64,000 nucleotides of DNA from NCBI RefSeq assembly GCF_025370935.1, contig NC_133474.1:20490826-20554825 (forward strand), in the 5' to 3' direction. Positions 11,287 through 20,834 of this stretch are shown one piece after another (positions within the stretch are counted from its first letter, which is position 1; the number at the start of each line of letters is the position of its first letter). Origin of the DNA: Choristoneura fumiferana (lineage: Eukaryota; Arthropoda; Insecta; Lepidoptera; Tortricidae). A model generated the notes under the pieces. The model made no database searches. It saw nothing but the letters and a program-made list of their open reading frames with translations, and was not told where the DNA came from. Both the position numbers and the translations under genes were made by a program.

Positions 11287-11302
11287 GAACTTCTTCTTCA
11301 AC

Positions 11303-11740
11303 TTAAGAGTTATACTCTTGTCGGTGGTGTATCTTCCACACATCCCTCCTTTGAGCCATCCTCTTGATCTCTTGATACGACGCGACGCCCACTTTCTCCC
11401 TTATCTGATCGATGTAGCGCCTAGGTCGACCTCTTCCTCTCTTCTCCTCGATCTTTCCTTCCAAAATTGTTTTGAAGAAGTCGTCGTGTCGTATCAAATG
11501 CCCGATCATATTCCCGCGTCTAGCATCTATAGTGTTCAGGATTGTTCTCCGTTCTTTAACCATTCTCAAGACTTCCTCATTGGTCTTCCTTTTCATCCAA
11601 CTTATGCCTTTCATTCTCCTCCAGCACCACATCTCAAAGGATTTCAGTCTTGCCCTATCATTCTGTGTCAGTGTCCACGTTTCACATCCATAAAGAGCAA
11701 TACTCCAGATGTACATCTAAATCAGATGTTTCTTGCTTTT
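11303..11740 (-). pseudogene. RTE/BovB-type reverse transcriptase, C-terminal 137 codons
   Basis: The minus-strand open frame (11716 down to the stop at 11303) encodes ALYGCETWTLTQNDRARLKS, FEMWCWRRMKGISW, KTNEEVLRM, IGHLIRHDD, LEGKIEEKRGRGRPRRYIDQ and REKVGVASYQ. YGCETWTL..FEMWCWRRM is the conserved segment just downstream of the RT catalytic domain in RTE-type LINEs. The catalytic domain itself is absent. Homology continues ~5 codons upstream through an in-frame TAG (..KHLI*MYIWS..). It is 5'-truncated and defective, but it is the longest intact coding remnant in the window. Confidence 0.8.
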
Positions 11741-11844
11741 ACATGACAAGCTGCGTGGATTTTAACAGTTGTTTTTATGGTTAAAAGCTGTTTTTTATTT
11801 TATTAAAGATGATGCTCAGGGTAAAATTTTTATGAAAACTAAAC

Positions 11845-11856
11845 GATGATTAATCT
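11845..11856. repeat. Target-site duplication GATGATTAATCT (first of three)
   Basis: Exact copies at 12360-12371 and 12675-12686. This one and the middle one bracket the 503-bp element; the middle and last bracket the SINE. Confidence 0.7.
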
Positions 11857-12359
11857 TGAACATGAAACTACCGTGAGACTCACTCATATTAAATTATATT
11901 GTAACGTACTACACAACGACGACGACGACGACGTTGTACTTGCGAGAGAAAAGTTTTTCATTACGCGGAAAGTGCGTGAAGTCATTGAGATTAGTCGTCA
12001 TCCGAATTTTAACCGGGATTGCGGTTGGTCGGTACCCCCGAGTTGGAAAACAGTATTAAATACTCGTGCTGCGTCATCGGTTGGTGTGAACGTGCCTTTA
12101 CGGAGCAATGTTGTTAGTGTTGTATGCTACCCTACATTAGACATTGACAATAAAAGTGACGATAAAAATGCGGGTAGTTGTGCACCGGTGTTAGTTTCGT
12201 CGGGCAGTCGCGCGAGCAGAGCGGTGGCGCGTAGTGTGCGTGTTGCGGCAGCCGCCGAGTCGCGTGCTCCTGAGAAGAAGGGCTACGAAATAGCCCGAAA
12301 CATGTCGAGCTAAACTCGGTTTAAGACGTAAGTTATCCGTTACAATATCATTTAATATG
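11857..12359 (+). mobile_element. Possible Penelope-like retroelement 3' remnant
   Basis: The plus frame 11846-12313 includes EKFFITRKVREVIEISRHPN followed by FNRDCGW and PPSW. This R-x-x-R-E-x-I-E-I-x-x-H-P-N-F-N-R-D-x-G-W pattern is reminiscent of the C-terminal end of GIY-YIG endonuclease regions in Penelope-like elements; that is inference from memory of the family. The rest of the 155-codon frame is low-complexity. The left end carries, inverted, ACTACCGTGAGACTCACTCA, which is a direct 3' terminus in the related copy at 56209-56375. Inverted terminal pieces are known in Penelope-like elements. A GATGATTAATCT duplication flanks it. Confidence 0.5.
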
Positions 12360-12374
12360 GATGATTAATCTATC
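12360..12374. repeat. Target-site duplication GATGATTAATCTATC (left of SINE)
   Basis: Exact 15-bp match to 12675-12689 flanking tRNA-SINE 1. Its first 12 bp also match 11845-11856. Confidence 0.85.
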
Positions 12375-12674
12375 CGAAGCCGTGGTGGCCTAGTGGTTTG
12401 ACCTATCGCCTCTCAAGCAGAGGGTCGTGGGTTCGAACCCCGGCTCGCACCTCTGAGTTTTTCGGAATTCATGTGCGGAATTACATTTGAAATTTACCAC
12501 GAGCTTTGCGGTGAAGGAAAACATCGTGAGGAAACCTGCACAAACCTGCGAAGCGATTCAATGGTGCGTGCGAAGTTCCCAATCCGCATTGGGCCCGCGT
12601 GGGAACTATGGCCCAAGCCCTCTTGTTCTGAGAGGAGGCCTGTGCCCAGCAGTGGGACGTATATAGGCTGGGAT
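12375..12674 (+). mobile_element. tRNA-SINE 1, full-length copy
   Basis: The head resembles a tRNA gene, with an A-box-like TGGCCTAGTGG and a B-box GGTTCGAACCC about 50 bp later (RNA polymerase III internal promoter). The body follows (ATGTGCGGAATTACATTTGA, CACGAGCTTTGCGGTGAAGG, CACGCGGGCCC-type segment). The 3' end is CCCAGCAGTGGGACGTATAT, AGGCTGGGATGATGAT. Length ~300 bp, with a 15-bp target duplication on both sides. The 3' ~50 bp resembles the RTE-like LINE tails in this window. The open frame 12471-12683 is a by-product of the SINE body and not a gene. Confidence 0.9.
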
Positions 12675-12719
12675 GATGATTAATCTATCGTTATCAAAAT
12701 TCTTGCGACTTATCCTTCC

Positions 12720-12912
12720 GTTAGACCGCTTGTAGACGTCCGTTGTTTTCACCGGACAACGGACTGTTTTTTTCGGTATTGTATGGCTCCGTCGCCGGAC
12801 AAGTGTCCGGTGCATTTACACACATTCATTGTAAGCCATACAAAACCGCAACTCCGGCAAAAAAACGGTCCGTTTTCCGGTGAAAACAACGGACGTCTAC
12901 AAGCGGCCTTAT
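12720..12912. mobile_element. Foldback MITE with ~65-80-bp arms
   Basis: GACCGCTTGTAGACGTCCGT at the left pairs with ACGGACGTCTACAAGCGGCC at the right. Arms are about 12724-12788 and 12834-12908, with a second small hairpin CGGACAAGTGTCCG in the middle. No coding. Confidence 0.8.
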
Positions 12913-13660
12913 GCTAATAAACATGGGATGGTAATGACGTTTAAACGCCGTCAAAACACTCAAATATTCTCGACATCACCCTGCATATAATGTGCCCTTG
13001 AAACCGAGTACTGCAGAAACAATACTAAAAATATACACTCATCCGCACCGCCATAATGCCGGAGTGTAATTCATAGGTTATCGCCCGTATTTCCCGTTAT
13101 TATTCGGGTATATTTTCGGGTTTTTTCGCTCTGCACGCTTTCGGACGGCCGTAAAAATCGGGATGATCCCAGCCATCGATGCTTCACGGCGATATGAGAG
13201 ATTTCGCCGTTAGCTTTTGAGTTGTGGCCGGAGTGAGAAGCGTTACCGGAATGCTGTACTACTTACAATTAGTTTTACAGGGCTAGTACCTGTGCGACCG
13301 AGCTTTCTTGCTAGAACTCAAAAACCAATTTTTTCAGAGATAAGATCAAGCCCACCCTCGAAAATCCCCACGTAGCAAATTCGATTGAATGTATATAAAT
13401 GTATAAGAATTCCTCATTTAAACGTATAAATTGTAAATAAACATGTCCATTTTTTCAACAGTATCTAATTTTAAATACTTTTGGTGATTCACTAATGTCG
13501 ATAAAACACCTAATAATATTTCAAACTTTATTTGTAGTATAAAAGTACTGTTTTACTCCACGCAATTCTAGACTAACCTATTCAAATTACTGAGTTACTT
13601 AGTACATTTTCTTTTTACTAATCTAATATATGAAATTCTCGTGTCACAGTGTTTGTAACA
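12913..13660. other. Unrecognised sequence
   Basis: Nothing recognised. A GC-richer patch near 13125-13260 has no protein-like frame. Confidence 0.4.
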
Positions 13661-13664
13661 AAAC

Positions 13665-13780
13665 TCCGCCGAAACGGCTTGACCGATTTTTTATGTTTTT
13701 TTTTTGGGTACATTCGGTAGGTCTGAGAATACGACGTAAACTATTTTTCATACTTCTACGCGGACGAAGTAAACATACAC
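13665..13780 (+). repeat. GCGGACGAAGT-end repeat, degenerate
   Basis: CTCCGCCGAAACGGCTTGAC, CGATTTTT.. and CTACGCGGACGAAGTAAAC resemble the AACGGCT-GACCGATTT ... CGCGGACGAAGTCGCGGG order of the family at 32437 and 63040. Confidence 0.45.
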
Positions 13781-14288
13781 CTAGTAACACATAAATTAAG
13801 ACACAGATTCAATAGTCAGTGAGATAGATTTTGTGCTGACAGCCGATTGTCATTTTTTTTCATACAATTTCTAAACAAACACCACAATTTTTTTACCTAA
13901 ACAAACGAACGTTGTAAGTTAAGAAAGAGCTTGTAGAATGATCCATTCTAAAATCGCTTATACTTATACTTTGTACCAAAAGAAAATGTGCTCAGCTCAC
14001 CGATATTTCCAATTTTTAAAGTTGAGCTGTTACGATGGTTGGGCTGAGACGTTGATTGAAAGTCATATGTTTTGGAATTTAATCAGTCTGTAGCTTCAAA
14101 TAAATTTCGCTTTTATTTACGAGCTCGTGAAAGTTTTAGCTATACACGTTTTTGCGAAAACGGCCATTAGAAAATTATGTCGAGGATATTAAAAAATAGA
14201 TCGTTAAACTAAGTCACAAGTGTAACTATATCTACCAATACAAAGTTGTTGACCACGATTTCATATGCGTAAATAATATACTACAGGT
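13781..14288. other. Unrecognised AT-rich sequence
   Basis: Nothing recognised. Confidence 0.4.
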
Positions 14289-14490
14289 ATTTGAAAATTA
14301 CGAGCTTAGCGGTAAAGAAAACATCGTGATAAAACCTGCAAAAAATGCCAAGCAATTCAGTGATGATGTGTAAAGTTCCCAATCCGTAGGTACTGGGCCT
14401 GCATGTAAACTATGGCCCAAGCCCTCTTGTTCTGAGAGACCTGTGCCCAGCAGTGGAACGTACATAGGATGAGATGATGATAATGATAAA
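14289..14490 (+). mobile_element. tRNA-SINE 1, 5'-truncated, diverged
   Basis: Starts at ATTTGAAAATTACGAGCTTA and ends CCCAGCAGTGGAACGTACAT, AGGATGAGATGATGATAATG. The tRNA-like head is missing. More diverged than the 12.4-kb copy. Confidence 0.75.
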
Positions 14491-14521
14491 AAAAAAAAGT
14501 TTTTGTTAAAAACTCAATTTT

Positions 14522-14820
14522 GAATACAAGCTTTTTTGCTGACTGTACTTTTTGTTGACTGTACTTGCATTGTCATTCAAGCTACATTTCAGTACCTAAT
14601 TCAAGTTGATGCCATTAACCGTTCTGCGGAGACGATCCTGGCCGGTACCAGGATTTAACTACCAGATTATTGTGTTGTCACAAGATTTACATAAGTATGC
14701 CAAATTTCAAGTCAATCGGACTACTGGAAGTGAGTCAAATTTAGCTTCCAAGATTTGACTCAAATAATTAACTAAATAAATAAATAATAAACATGGCAAG
14801 TTAAAGAAAAGCTTTTGAAA
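14522..14820 (+). repeat. TACAAGC-TTTTTTGCTGACTG repeat family, copy 1
   Basis: ATACAAGCTTTTTTGCTGAC, then GAGACGATCCTGGCCGG, CAAATTTCAAGTCAATC and CAAGATTTGACTCAAA. The same order is seen at 61453-61755, and at 41445-41790 with an insertion. No coding; class unknown. Confidence 0.7.
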
Positions 14821-14829
14821 AGTTTGAAA

Positions 14830-15014
14830 CATTGCCACTTCAAAAACAGCTGAACCGATTCTGATAAAAAACCTCTGCTTTCAAATAAAAAAAAACCGCA
14901 TTCAAATCGGTCCACCCGTTTAAGAGCTACGGTGCCACAGACAGACATACAGACACACAGATACACATAGCGGTCAAACTTATAACACCCTTCTTTTTGA
15001 GTCGGGGATTAAAA
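14830..15014 (+). repeat. GGTGCCACAGACAG repeat family
   Basis: CAAAAACAGCTGAACCGATT, CGCATTCAAATCGGTCCACC, AGAGCTACGGTGCCACAGAC and a CCTTCTTTTTGAGTCGGGG end. Confidence 0.75.
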
Positions 15015-16055
15015 ATCAATTTAACCGACAGACTAATTAAATTTTTTTTAGAAATCTAGCTTATTTGTGGGAAAGTGCGTTACTCTAACAAACTCTACTT
15101 ATCGCCTGTTTCATTACCATATTCTCTGATACAAATGCAGTTCCATCTTAACAATTAGCAAGGTATCACATGGAGCCGACAAATCCGCACAATCCACGTC
15201 TACGTGATCCGATACGGCCTCGGAAAAAGCCGGATTTGGCACCAGCAAATAAGCGAAAATAATTCGTTTATCCCAACAAAATTACCTATCCACCCAAGAA
15301 ATTAGCTTTCCATACAACTCGGTGTTTCTCAGACGGACATGCCTCAACTTGGAAAATTAGTTTTGTGAAACAACGGTGGCGCGTGACCGATAATGCTTTT
15401 ATTTATACAGTCTGAACTAAGGTGTCAGAACACTTTTATAGTTCAGTGGCTAAGTGGGTTCACATTTTTTTTAAATAAAAGAATGTAATCATTTAATTCA
15501 AGATCAAAGTAATAATAAAATCACACATCTAATTAAAAACTTACTAGGTACCAATTTAAATTTAAAAAGCCCGTGGCATGGTGCCCAACGGGTTGGCAGC
15601 ATTCCCTCGTTCTTTCAGAATATTTATTTACTTGATCTATCAACTGAGATCCAAATACAGTAGTAGAGCTCGTCTAAGCTAAAATAACGCGTCCCTCACT
15701 CAACTAAATTAGTTAATTATGTCTACTTAGTTAGACAGAAAATCTTACAATAACCGCCTGAGTCTAACGGGGACTTAGTTCCCGCAACCAACCTCCAAAT
15801 CCAACCAGAATTTTACACAATGTATATTACCGGAAACACGACCAAAAATTCTCACACAAGGTAAGTTGTAAAATTCAAAGTTGCCCAACTGGCCTCCGGG
15901 GACGCTGCGGCACTATCAAAACGCGACGTGTATGTTACGATGAGAACTTTTGTAACGAACTGCTGCTATGTGACTGTAGTAAGTAATGAATTATAGTGCA
16001 GCCATGTGAAGGCTTGTTTTGTGAGAGCGTTTTGTTTTAGTTTCTGAAGAAAGAG
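15015..16055. other. Largely unrecognised sequence
   Basis: A segment at 15568-15640 (GCATGGTGCCCAACGGGTTG, GCAGCATTCCCTCGTT) resembles 17349-17410 (GCAGCGTTTCCTCGTTGGAT), so the two are probably remnants of one dispersed repeat. Nothing else recognised. Confidence 0.35.
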
Positions 16056-16245
16056 ATCATCATTATCATTAACCGGAAGACCACTGATGAACATAGGCCT
16101 AATACGCTCTATATTACGCCCGCCTACTACGCTGCACGCCCCGCGGAAAGCTCCGCTTCGAAGCCGTCAGTCCTAGTGGGAGGGCTGCCAGCGCTTCATC
16201 TTCCGGCTCGTGGTCACAACTCGAGGACTTTCGAGGACTTGAGGA
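16056..16245 (-). mobile_element. RTE-like LINE 3' end, subfamily 1
   Basis: Minus strand: CCTCGAGTTGTGACCACGAG, CCGGAAGATGAAGCGCTGGC and ..GGCCTATGTTCATCAGTGG, CTTCCGGTTAATGATAATGA. It contains a small duplication of TCGAGGACTT. It is followed after ~40-70 bp by a plus-strand subfamily-2 tail. Confidence 0.7.
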
Positions 16246-16282
16246 AGAAAAGGACAATAAGATCTTATTAGATGGGATCGAA

Positions 16283-16530
16283 CGCATTAGAGTCGCGAGT
16301 AGAATTATGGTTACCAACATATGTAGCTCGAAGAATTGCGAAACTGAAGTGGCAGTGGGCGGGCTGGGCTGATGGTCGATGGGGTCAGAAGGTTCTCAAA
16401 TGGCGTCCGCGGACCGGGAGGTGAGCTGTCGGTAGGCCTCCAACAAAATGGAGCGACGACCTGGTTAAGATCACGGGAGAGCCTTGGGGGAGGCCTATGT
16501 CCAGCAGTGGACGTCTTTAGCCTGACATTA
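16283..16530 (+). mobile_element. RTE-like LINE 3' end, subfamily 2
   Basis: GAAGAATTGCGAAACTGAAG, TGGCAGTGGGCGGG, GATGGGGTCAGAAGGTTCTC, CCTCCAACAAAATGGAGCGA, GACCTGGTTAAGATC, GGGGGAGGCCTATGTCCAGC. It matches the 37736-38050 copy closely in order, with internal deletions. Defective. Confidence 0.7.
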
Positions 16531-16786
16531 TGACCCGGGACCTTACGATAGCTACGTCTATGCAATAAATATGTTCTTGTAGCTCTCCCATCTCCACACT
16601 GTAAGGACACACATAAATCACACAAACACAACTAACACCACACTATTATTGTCGCGATTTGAACTCAAACAGCAATCTGCAAAGCAAGTTGCTCTGATGA
16701 TAGGCTTGTGTGGAGGTGGAAGAGTTGCATGAATATATATTTATTGCATATGCATAGCTATCGTTAGGTCACGGGTGAGCAAAGTA
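16531..16786. mobile_element. Foldback element, CTCACCCGCGACCTTACGAT termini
   Basis: The left end GACCCGGGACCTTACGATAG pairs with the right end CTATCGTTAGGTCACGGGTG. Inner arms also pair, with CACATAAATCACACAAACAC-type and CTTGTGTGGAGGTGGAAGAG segments. Other copies are at 7105 and 51992. It starts within ~2 bp of the end of the adjacent RTE tail. MITE-like. Confidence 0.75.
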
Positions 16787-16844
16787 ATGGATAGTTCGTT
16801 CACAAATTAAAGAGCTAAAATAAAACTAATAGTACATTGTGTCT

Positions 16845-16945
16845 TAAGGGCGGTAAATAAGGAATTACGAACGAGAGTCTAGCCCGAAGGCGAAGACTGA
16901 GGGCTTTAATGAGTCGATGTTCGTAATTCTAGTACCGCCCGTGCG
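16845..16945. repeat. Inverted repeat GGCGGTAAATAAGGAATTACGA
   Basis: GGAATTACGAAC near 16858-16872 pairs with GTTCGTAATTCTAGTACCGC at ~16919-16938. The arms surround a segment rich in AGGCGAAGACTGAGGGC. Confidence 0.6.
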
Positions 16946-16954
16946 ACATATAAT

Positions 16955-17322
16955 ATTTTTCATCACATTTGCGAGTAAAATTGTATATTTGTAAAAGAAA
17001 AACTAATATTTTTCAAAAATTGCCGATGCCGCTGACTGCGCCCTTGGCAGCGCCAGCTCCCCGCCGCCCTCCCCCTCCGCAGCATGTTTGTATGGCGTGC
17101 GTGTGCAGCGCGCTCACGGTGCTGCAGCACGCCGTGCAGTAACAAACTCATTTACCGACCTTGGGCTTCATGACATGAAAATTAGTACGGGCAATGACTC
17201 ATTTACCGACCACGGGTTTCATGACAAGCACATTAAGGTCGAGGGTTTTATTTGGGAGGTTGCAACCAAGGTAGTTTGCATGTTACGACACTGTTTACGA
17301 GCAAGTGTGATGAAAAATAAAA
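16955..17322. mobile_element. Candidate foldback element with ~25-bp ends
   Basis: TTTTTCATCACATTTGCGAG at the left pairs with CGAGCAAGTGTGATGAAAAA at the right. Inside are a GC-rich patch (17025-17140) and a direct repeat of CTCATTTACCGACC followed by GGGCTTCATGACATGA-like sequence at 17149-17178 and 17198-17227. Confidence 0.5.
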
Positions 17323-17348
17323 TAATTCCTTAAAACTAAATTTAATCG

Positions 17349-17530
17349 AGAAATGGTCTCCGTGACATTATGTCCAAAAGGCTAGCAGCGTTTCCTCGTT
17401 GGATAGCTACATACGAGTATGTTAATTCTTTGAGAGAGATAGCTGCCGGCCCTTTGGTCTCCAGTTGTGTCAACCAGGCGCTTTTGGAAATTACATACTC
17501 AAGTACATAAATTAGATAGTGACTCACTGT
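17349..17530. repeat. Weak dispersed repeat, related to 15568-15640
   Basis: Shares GCAGCGTTTCCTCGTTGGAT-like sequence with the 15.6-kb segment. No family name known. Confidence 0.35.
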
Positions 17531-17584
17531 GAATGTTAATTAAAAATAGTGGATATTCACAATCATCATCACAACATTAACCGG

Positions 17585-17640
17585 GTTAGGTGAAGTAATG
17601 TTATGCGAAGTAATAATTATACGAAATGAAGTTATGTCAA
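17585..17640. repeat. Degenerate GAAGTAATGTTATGCGAAGT short repeats
   Basis: GAAGTAATGTTATGCGAAGT, AATAATTATACGAAATGAAG and TTATG make up about three imperfect copies of a ~20-bp unit. Confidence 0.4.
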
Positions 17641-17732
17641 TTAATATAGATTATTTTTGAAAGGGTATCCAGGACACGTTTTTGTGTTACCCATAGCCTA
17701 TTATGTCTTTTTATTCGCAAAACACGTTTGCC

Positions 17733-18040
17733 TCATCATCATCATCCCAGCCTATATACGTCCCATTGCTGGGCACAGGCCTCCTCTCAGAACAAGAGGG
17801 CTTGGGCCGTAGTTCCCACGCGGGCCCAGTGCGGATTGGGAACTTCACACGCACCATTGAATTGCTTCGCAGGTTTGTGCAGGTTTCCTCACGATGTTTT
17901 CCTTCACCGCAAAGCTCGTGGTAAATTTCAAATGTAATTCCGCACATGAATTTTGAAAAACTCAGAGGTGCGAGCCGGGGTTTGAACCCACGACCCTCTG
18001 CTTGAGAGGCGATAGGTCAAACCACTAGGCTACCACGGCT
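17733..18040 (-). mobile_element. tRNA-SINE 1, full-length copy
   Basis: Reverse-oriented full copy: the GATGAT tail at 17733-17745 (as CATCATCATC) and the tRNA-like head ending at 18040 with TAGGCTACCACGGCT. A- and B-box-like motifs are present; the B box is slightly altered (GGTTTGAACCC on the plus strand). No clear target duplication. All three open frames here on both strands are SINE by-products. Confidence 0.9.
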
Positions 18041-19427
18041 TTTTAAAAAGTAAAAACAAAATGCGTAAGCGGATATATTTATAAACCCCATTATTTAAGA
18101 AAATTATACATTTTGTACGTAACATTAATTCAAAGAACATCCAAAACAGAACAAGCGAAGCTTATAATGAAAACAAACCTCAGCTTCTGAAGATTAAAAT
18201 AATGTCGAAAAGGCTCACGTTTTTAAAAGTTTGACCTTCTTCAGTAAAACTTGTTCTTGTTAAAAACGAAACCGTATACCAATGTACAAGACTCGAACAC
18301 TTGTTTGACTTCATAGAAATATCAAGTCGCAAACATTTTCCCCCGAACGCTAAACCTAATTTTATACGTATTTCCTTTCGACCGATTCCTTTTCTGTTTG
18401 GGAACTTTTTTTGTCCCAACGAGCCGAATAATAAGAGGTCCGTGCTGCCGCCAGACATTCGCTTATTTTTGTCGCAGCCTGTTCGTTGTTCTGGAAACGT
18501 CCGGGCTGTACAATGTGGGGTGCCTTCGGATTCTACTCAGATCAAATAGTTCAATCAACTTTTTTTAAAATTATTTTGTGAAACTTAAACGTTACTAGAA
18601 ATAAAGTGATCTTTACACAGTATAAAATAAAGTATCTTAAATATGGATGATCTTAGGTATGGATTTAAATGCAGTGTTCACCATCAGTGAGATAATTTTT
18701 AAGGGAAGGTTTATAAAATATACTTAATATTATACGCATAGTAGCAACGCGCCTCGGCTTCACTCGGGTATAGTTGCAGGGAAATGGGGCTGAAAAAACA
18801 CATAAAGTTAACTAAAACGGGATTCCCCTGTTTTTGGGTTAATTTGGAGTAGAAATTTGGGTTAAAAATATTCATTATAAAAAGTGTGTGAGACAGCAAG
18901 AGTAAGACAAAACATGCAGAAGAATCTTCAAATGTTGGTTTCATTGAACTTAATAAAGAGTGGTGAAGCAGGAGTTGAACTGTGTGTCTCATACAAGAAA
19001 TATACCAACACCAAAATAAATAACACATTGCACACATTAAATTCCACACCTTTTGCATTCAAAAAGGACTTTAAACACCCTATCATTACCCAGCGGCTGA
19101 CCAAGAGGCATTCATTCACGGTACCCAATAAAAAGGCGAAAATACTCACAATTACGAATACGTCGAGTTACGTCGACGAGTGTTGCGAGTACTTTAATGA
19201 GAGGGCCAATTCTGGACCCGTGTAATTTATAATGGGTTTAATTATACTTCGGACAATGGCAATTTAATTTTTCAATCAATATAATTACCATGAGAATATT
19301 TTAATTTTAAATACAGAGTGGACTGGAAAGCGTAATAAATTATTTAAAATAGCCGCTGAAAATAATTGCTTCTGGACGTTTTACTAAAGTGGCAGACAGA
19401 ACAATATATTTTCAGCCGAATTTTACT
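18041..19427. other. No recognised gene; several short open frames
   Basis: Frames at 18180-18458 (-), 18301-18549 (+), 18711-19058 (-) and 18884-19225 (+, 113 codons) overlap one another on opposite strands and show no family motif. CGCCTCGGCTTCACTCGGGT near 18750 resembles a dispersed lepidopteran repeat motif. I cannot support a gene. Confidence 0.4.
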
Positions 19428-19429
19428 TA

Positions 19430-19755
19430 TTGCCCTAGTCTGGTGGTACAGTGTCCCACTATTGAGCAAAGGTCTCTCCTCTGGACCTCCACACCTCTAG
19501 ATCTAGCGCAATGTCAGGCAAATACTTTGAATATACGTCCAAATAGTCCCGCCATCTCCTTCGCGGTTTATCTCTCCGTCGATGGCCGTTCTCCGGTGGG
19601 TGCATGCGACAGACGCATAGAGCCCAGTCTCATTTCAAATTAGCAGTCTCTTTCCCAACGTCGGTTATGCGTGCTTTTGAGCGGAGCGTGGTGTTCCGGA
19701 TTCTATGTATCCTTTTTACACCTATGCTGCGCTCCATTGCTCTGTGGCAAACCTT
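19430..19755 (-). mobile_element. RTE-like LINE 3' end, divergent subfamily
   Basis: The plus strand shows TGTCCCACTATTGAGCAAAG, GTCTCTCCTC, CCCGCCATCTCCTTCGCGGT, GGGTGCATGCGACAGACGCA. This is the reverse-complement order of the LINE tail seen at 3404-3565 (..RWRDDL..E-x-W..QQWDT). Extends ~320 bp; no intact frame. Confidence 0.6.
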
Positions 19756-19794
19756 AAGCTTAATACTGGTTTTCGATCAACTGACCTTATTGAC

Positions 19795-19990
19795 TAATGA
19801 AATTAAATGAAATGAAATAGTTTATTTTGCTTTAGACATGGTAAAATGGTCTTATAAAATAGTGCTAATGTGCTATGACATGTCTAGCCAGATACATTGG
19901 CATGCAAACATTGTCTTATATTCTAAAAAGCATTTATTAAGCTGAAACGTATTAAATATTTACATTGTTTATGTTGAAACCTAGATTAAA
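19795..19990 (-). mobile_element. Possible LINE 3' end, minus strand
   Basis: The minus strand ends AGCAAAATAAACTATTTCAT followed by TTCATTTAATTTCAT, an AATAAA-like signal with a repeated tail. No coding remnant. Confidence 0.4.
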
Positions 19991-20414
19991 TACAGTTTTT
20001 TTAAAATTGAATTACATTTTAGTGTCAATTTGACAGTGGAATAATTTTGTTTGTACTAGGGCACTTGGAATCACAATTGTTTTCACAGCTTCTTTCAGTC
20101 GCACGGTATACTCGTAAGATGAGGAGAGAAAAAGACAGTGAATGCGATCGCGTTAAACTAACGGCCTCATGTTTGCGTAACGCTAGGACAGGCAGGACAC
20201 AAAAAGTCGACGAGTTTTCGGTCTATGACTTTTTTTTAAATGTCAGTTTCAATACGAGCTTTCCTTGCTGACTGTGCAAGGACGCCATAACGACCGGTCG
20301 CTATGCATCGGACTCCCGTGAACTTTACCCAGTCTTTGTCCACCTTGCTCGAAAAGAACACATTGGCCCCATCAGTGATCAGTTTTCCGTGTAATGTGCC
20401 CCGTCCGTTAACGT
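19991..20414. other. Mostly unrecognised
   Basis: 20251-20280 (ATACGAGCTTTCCTTGCTGA, CTG) is a scrap of the family at 14522. The rest is unrecognised. Confidence 0.4.
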
Positions 20415-20834
20415 AATGAGGGCTATCGCGAGTGAATTCGCCGCTAGAGGCGCTAGTGTAGCGTGAGGTCTCCGAAATGTCAAATCTCATAGTTTTTTGG
20501 GTGAGCTACGCGGGTTTATTTATAATAAGATTTTTTTGTGAATATTTTGCATAACCTGAAATTAATTATGGCAATTATGCGTTACGGGCAATGAATGTCT
20601 GTGTTAGAGACAGTTTTGTCTTTCGGAAACTTTAGTCTCCTTTTTTTCCGAACAAAACGGGACTAAGCAACACTGTGGTTGCTGGATATTTTTATGGTAC
20701 GGTTTTATGTTGTTTAAAATATGATTTAATCTAAATTTTGTTTTAACGGCCGTAATAACAGACTCTGAAAGCCACACTTAAAAACCTCACGCACAGTGCG
20801 CCATCTAGTGAGACAAAAAACGATAGCCCTCATT
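20415..20834. mobile_element. 420-bp element with ~50-bp imperfect inverted ends
   Basis: The left end AATGAGGGCTATCG..CTAGAGGCGCTAGTG..GCGTGAGGT (20415-20469) pairs with the right end ACCTCACGC..GCGCCATCTAGTG..CGATAGCCCTCATT (20784-20834). The interior has no coding capacity. Non-autonomous DNA transposon inferred. Confidence 0.75.

Noticed and set aside
11303..11740. Active LINE
   Set aside because: Only the post-catalytic C-terminus remains, with an in-frame TAG upstream; no endonuclease or catalytic RT region in the window.
12375..12450. Functional tRNA genes at the SINE heads (12.4, 17.9, 24.75, 46.6 kb)
   Set aside because: A- and B-box motifs are present, but no proper acceptor stem forms and each head continues into a SINE body with a target duplication.
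17088..17333. Open frame over the GC-rich patch as an exon or CpG island
   Set aside because: The patch is only ~120 bp, lies inside a candidate fold-back element and shows no conserved protein motif.
18884..19225. 113-codon plus-strand frame as a gene
   Set aside because: It overlaps two minus-strand frames, has no recognisable family and no supporting context.
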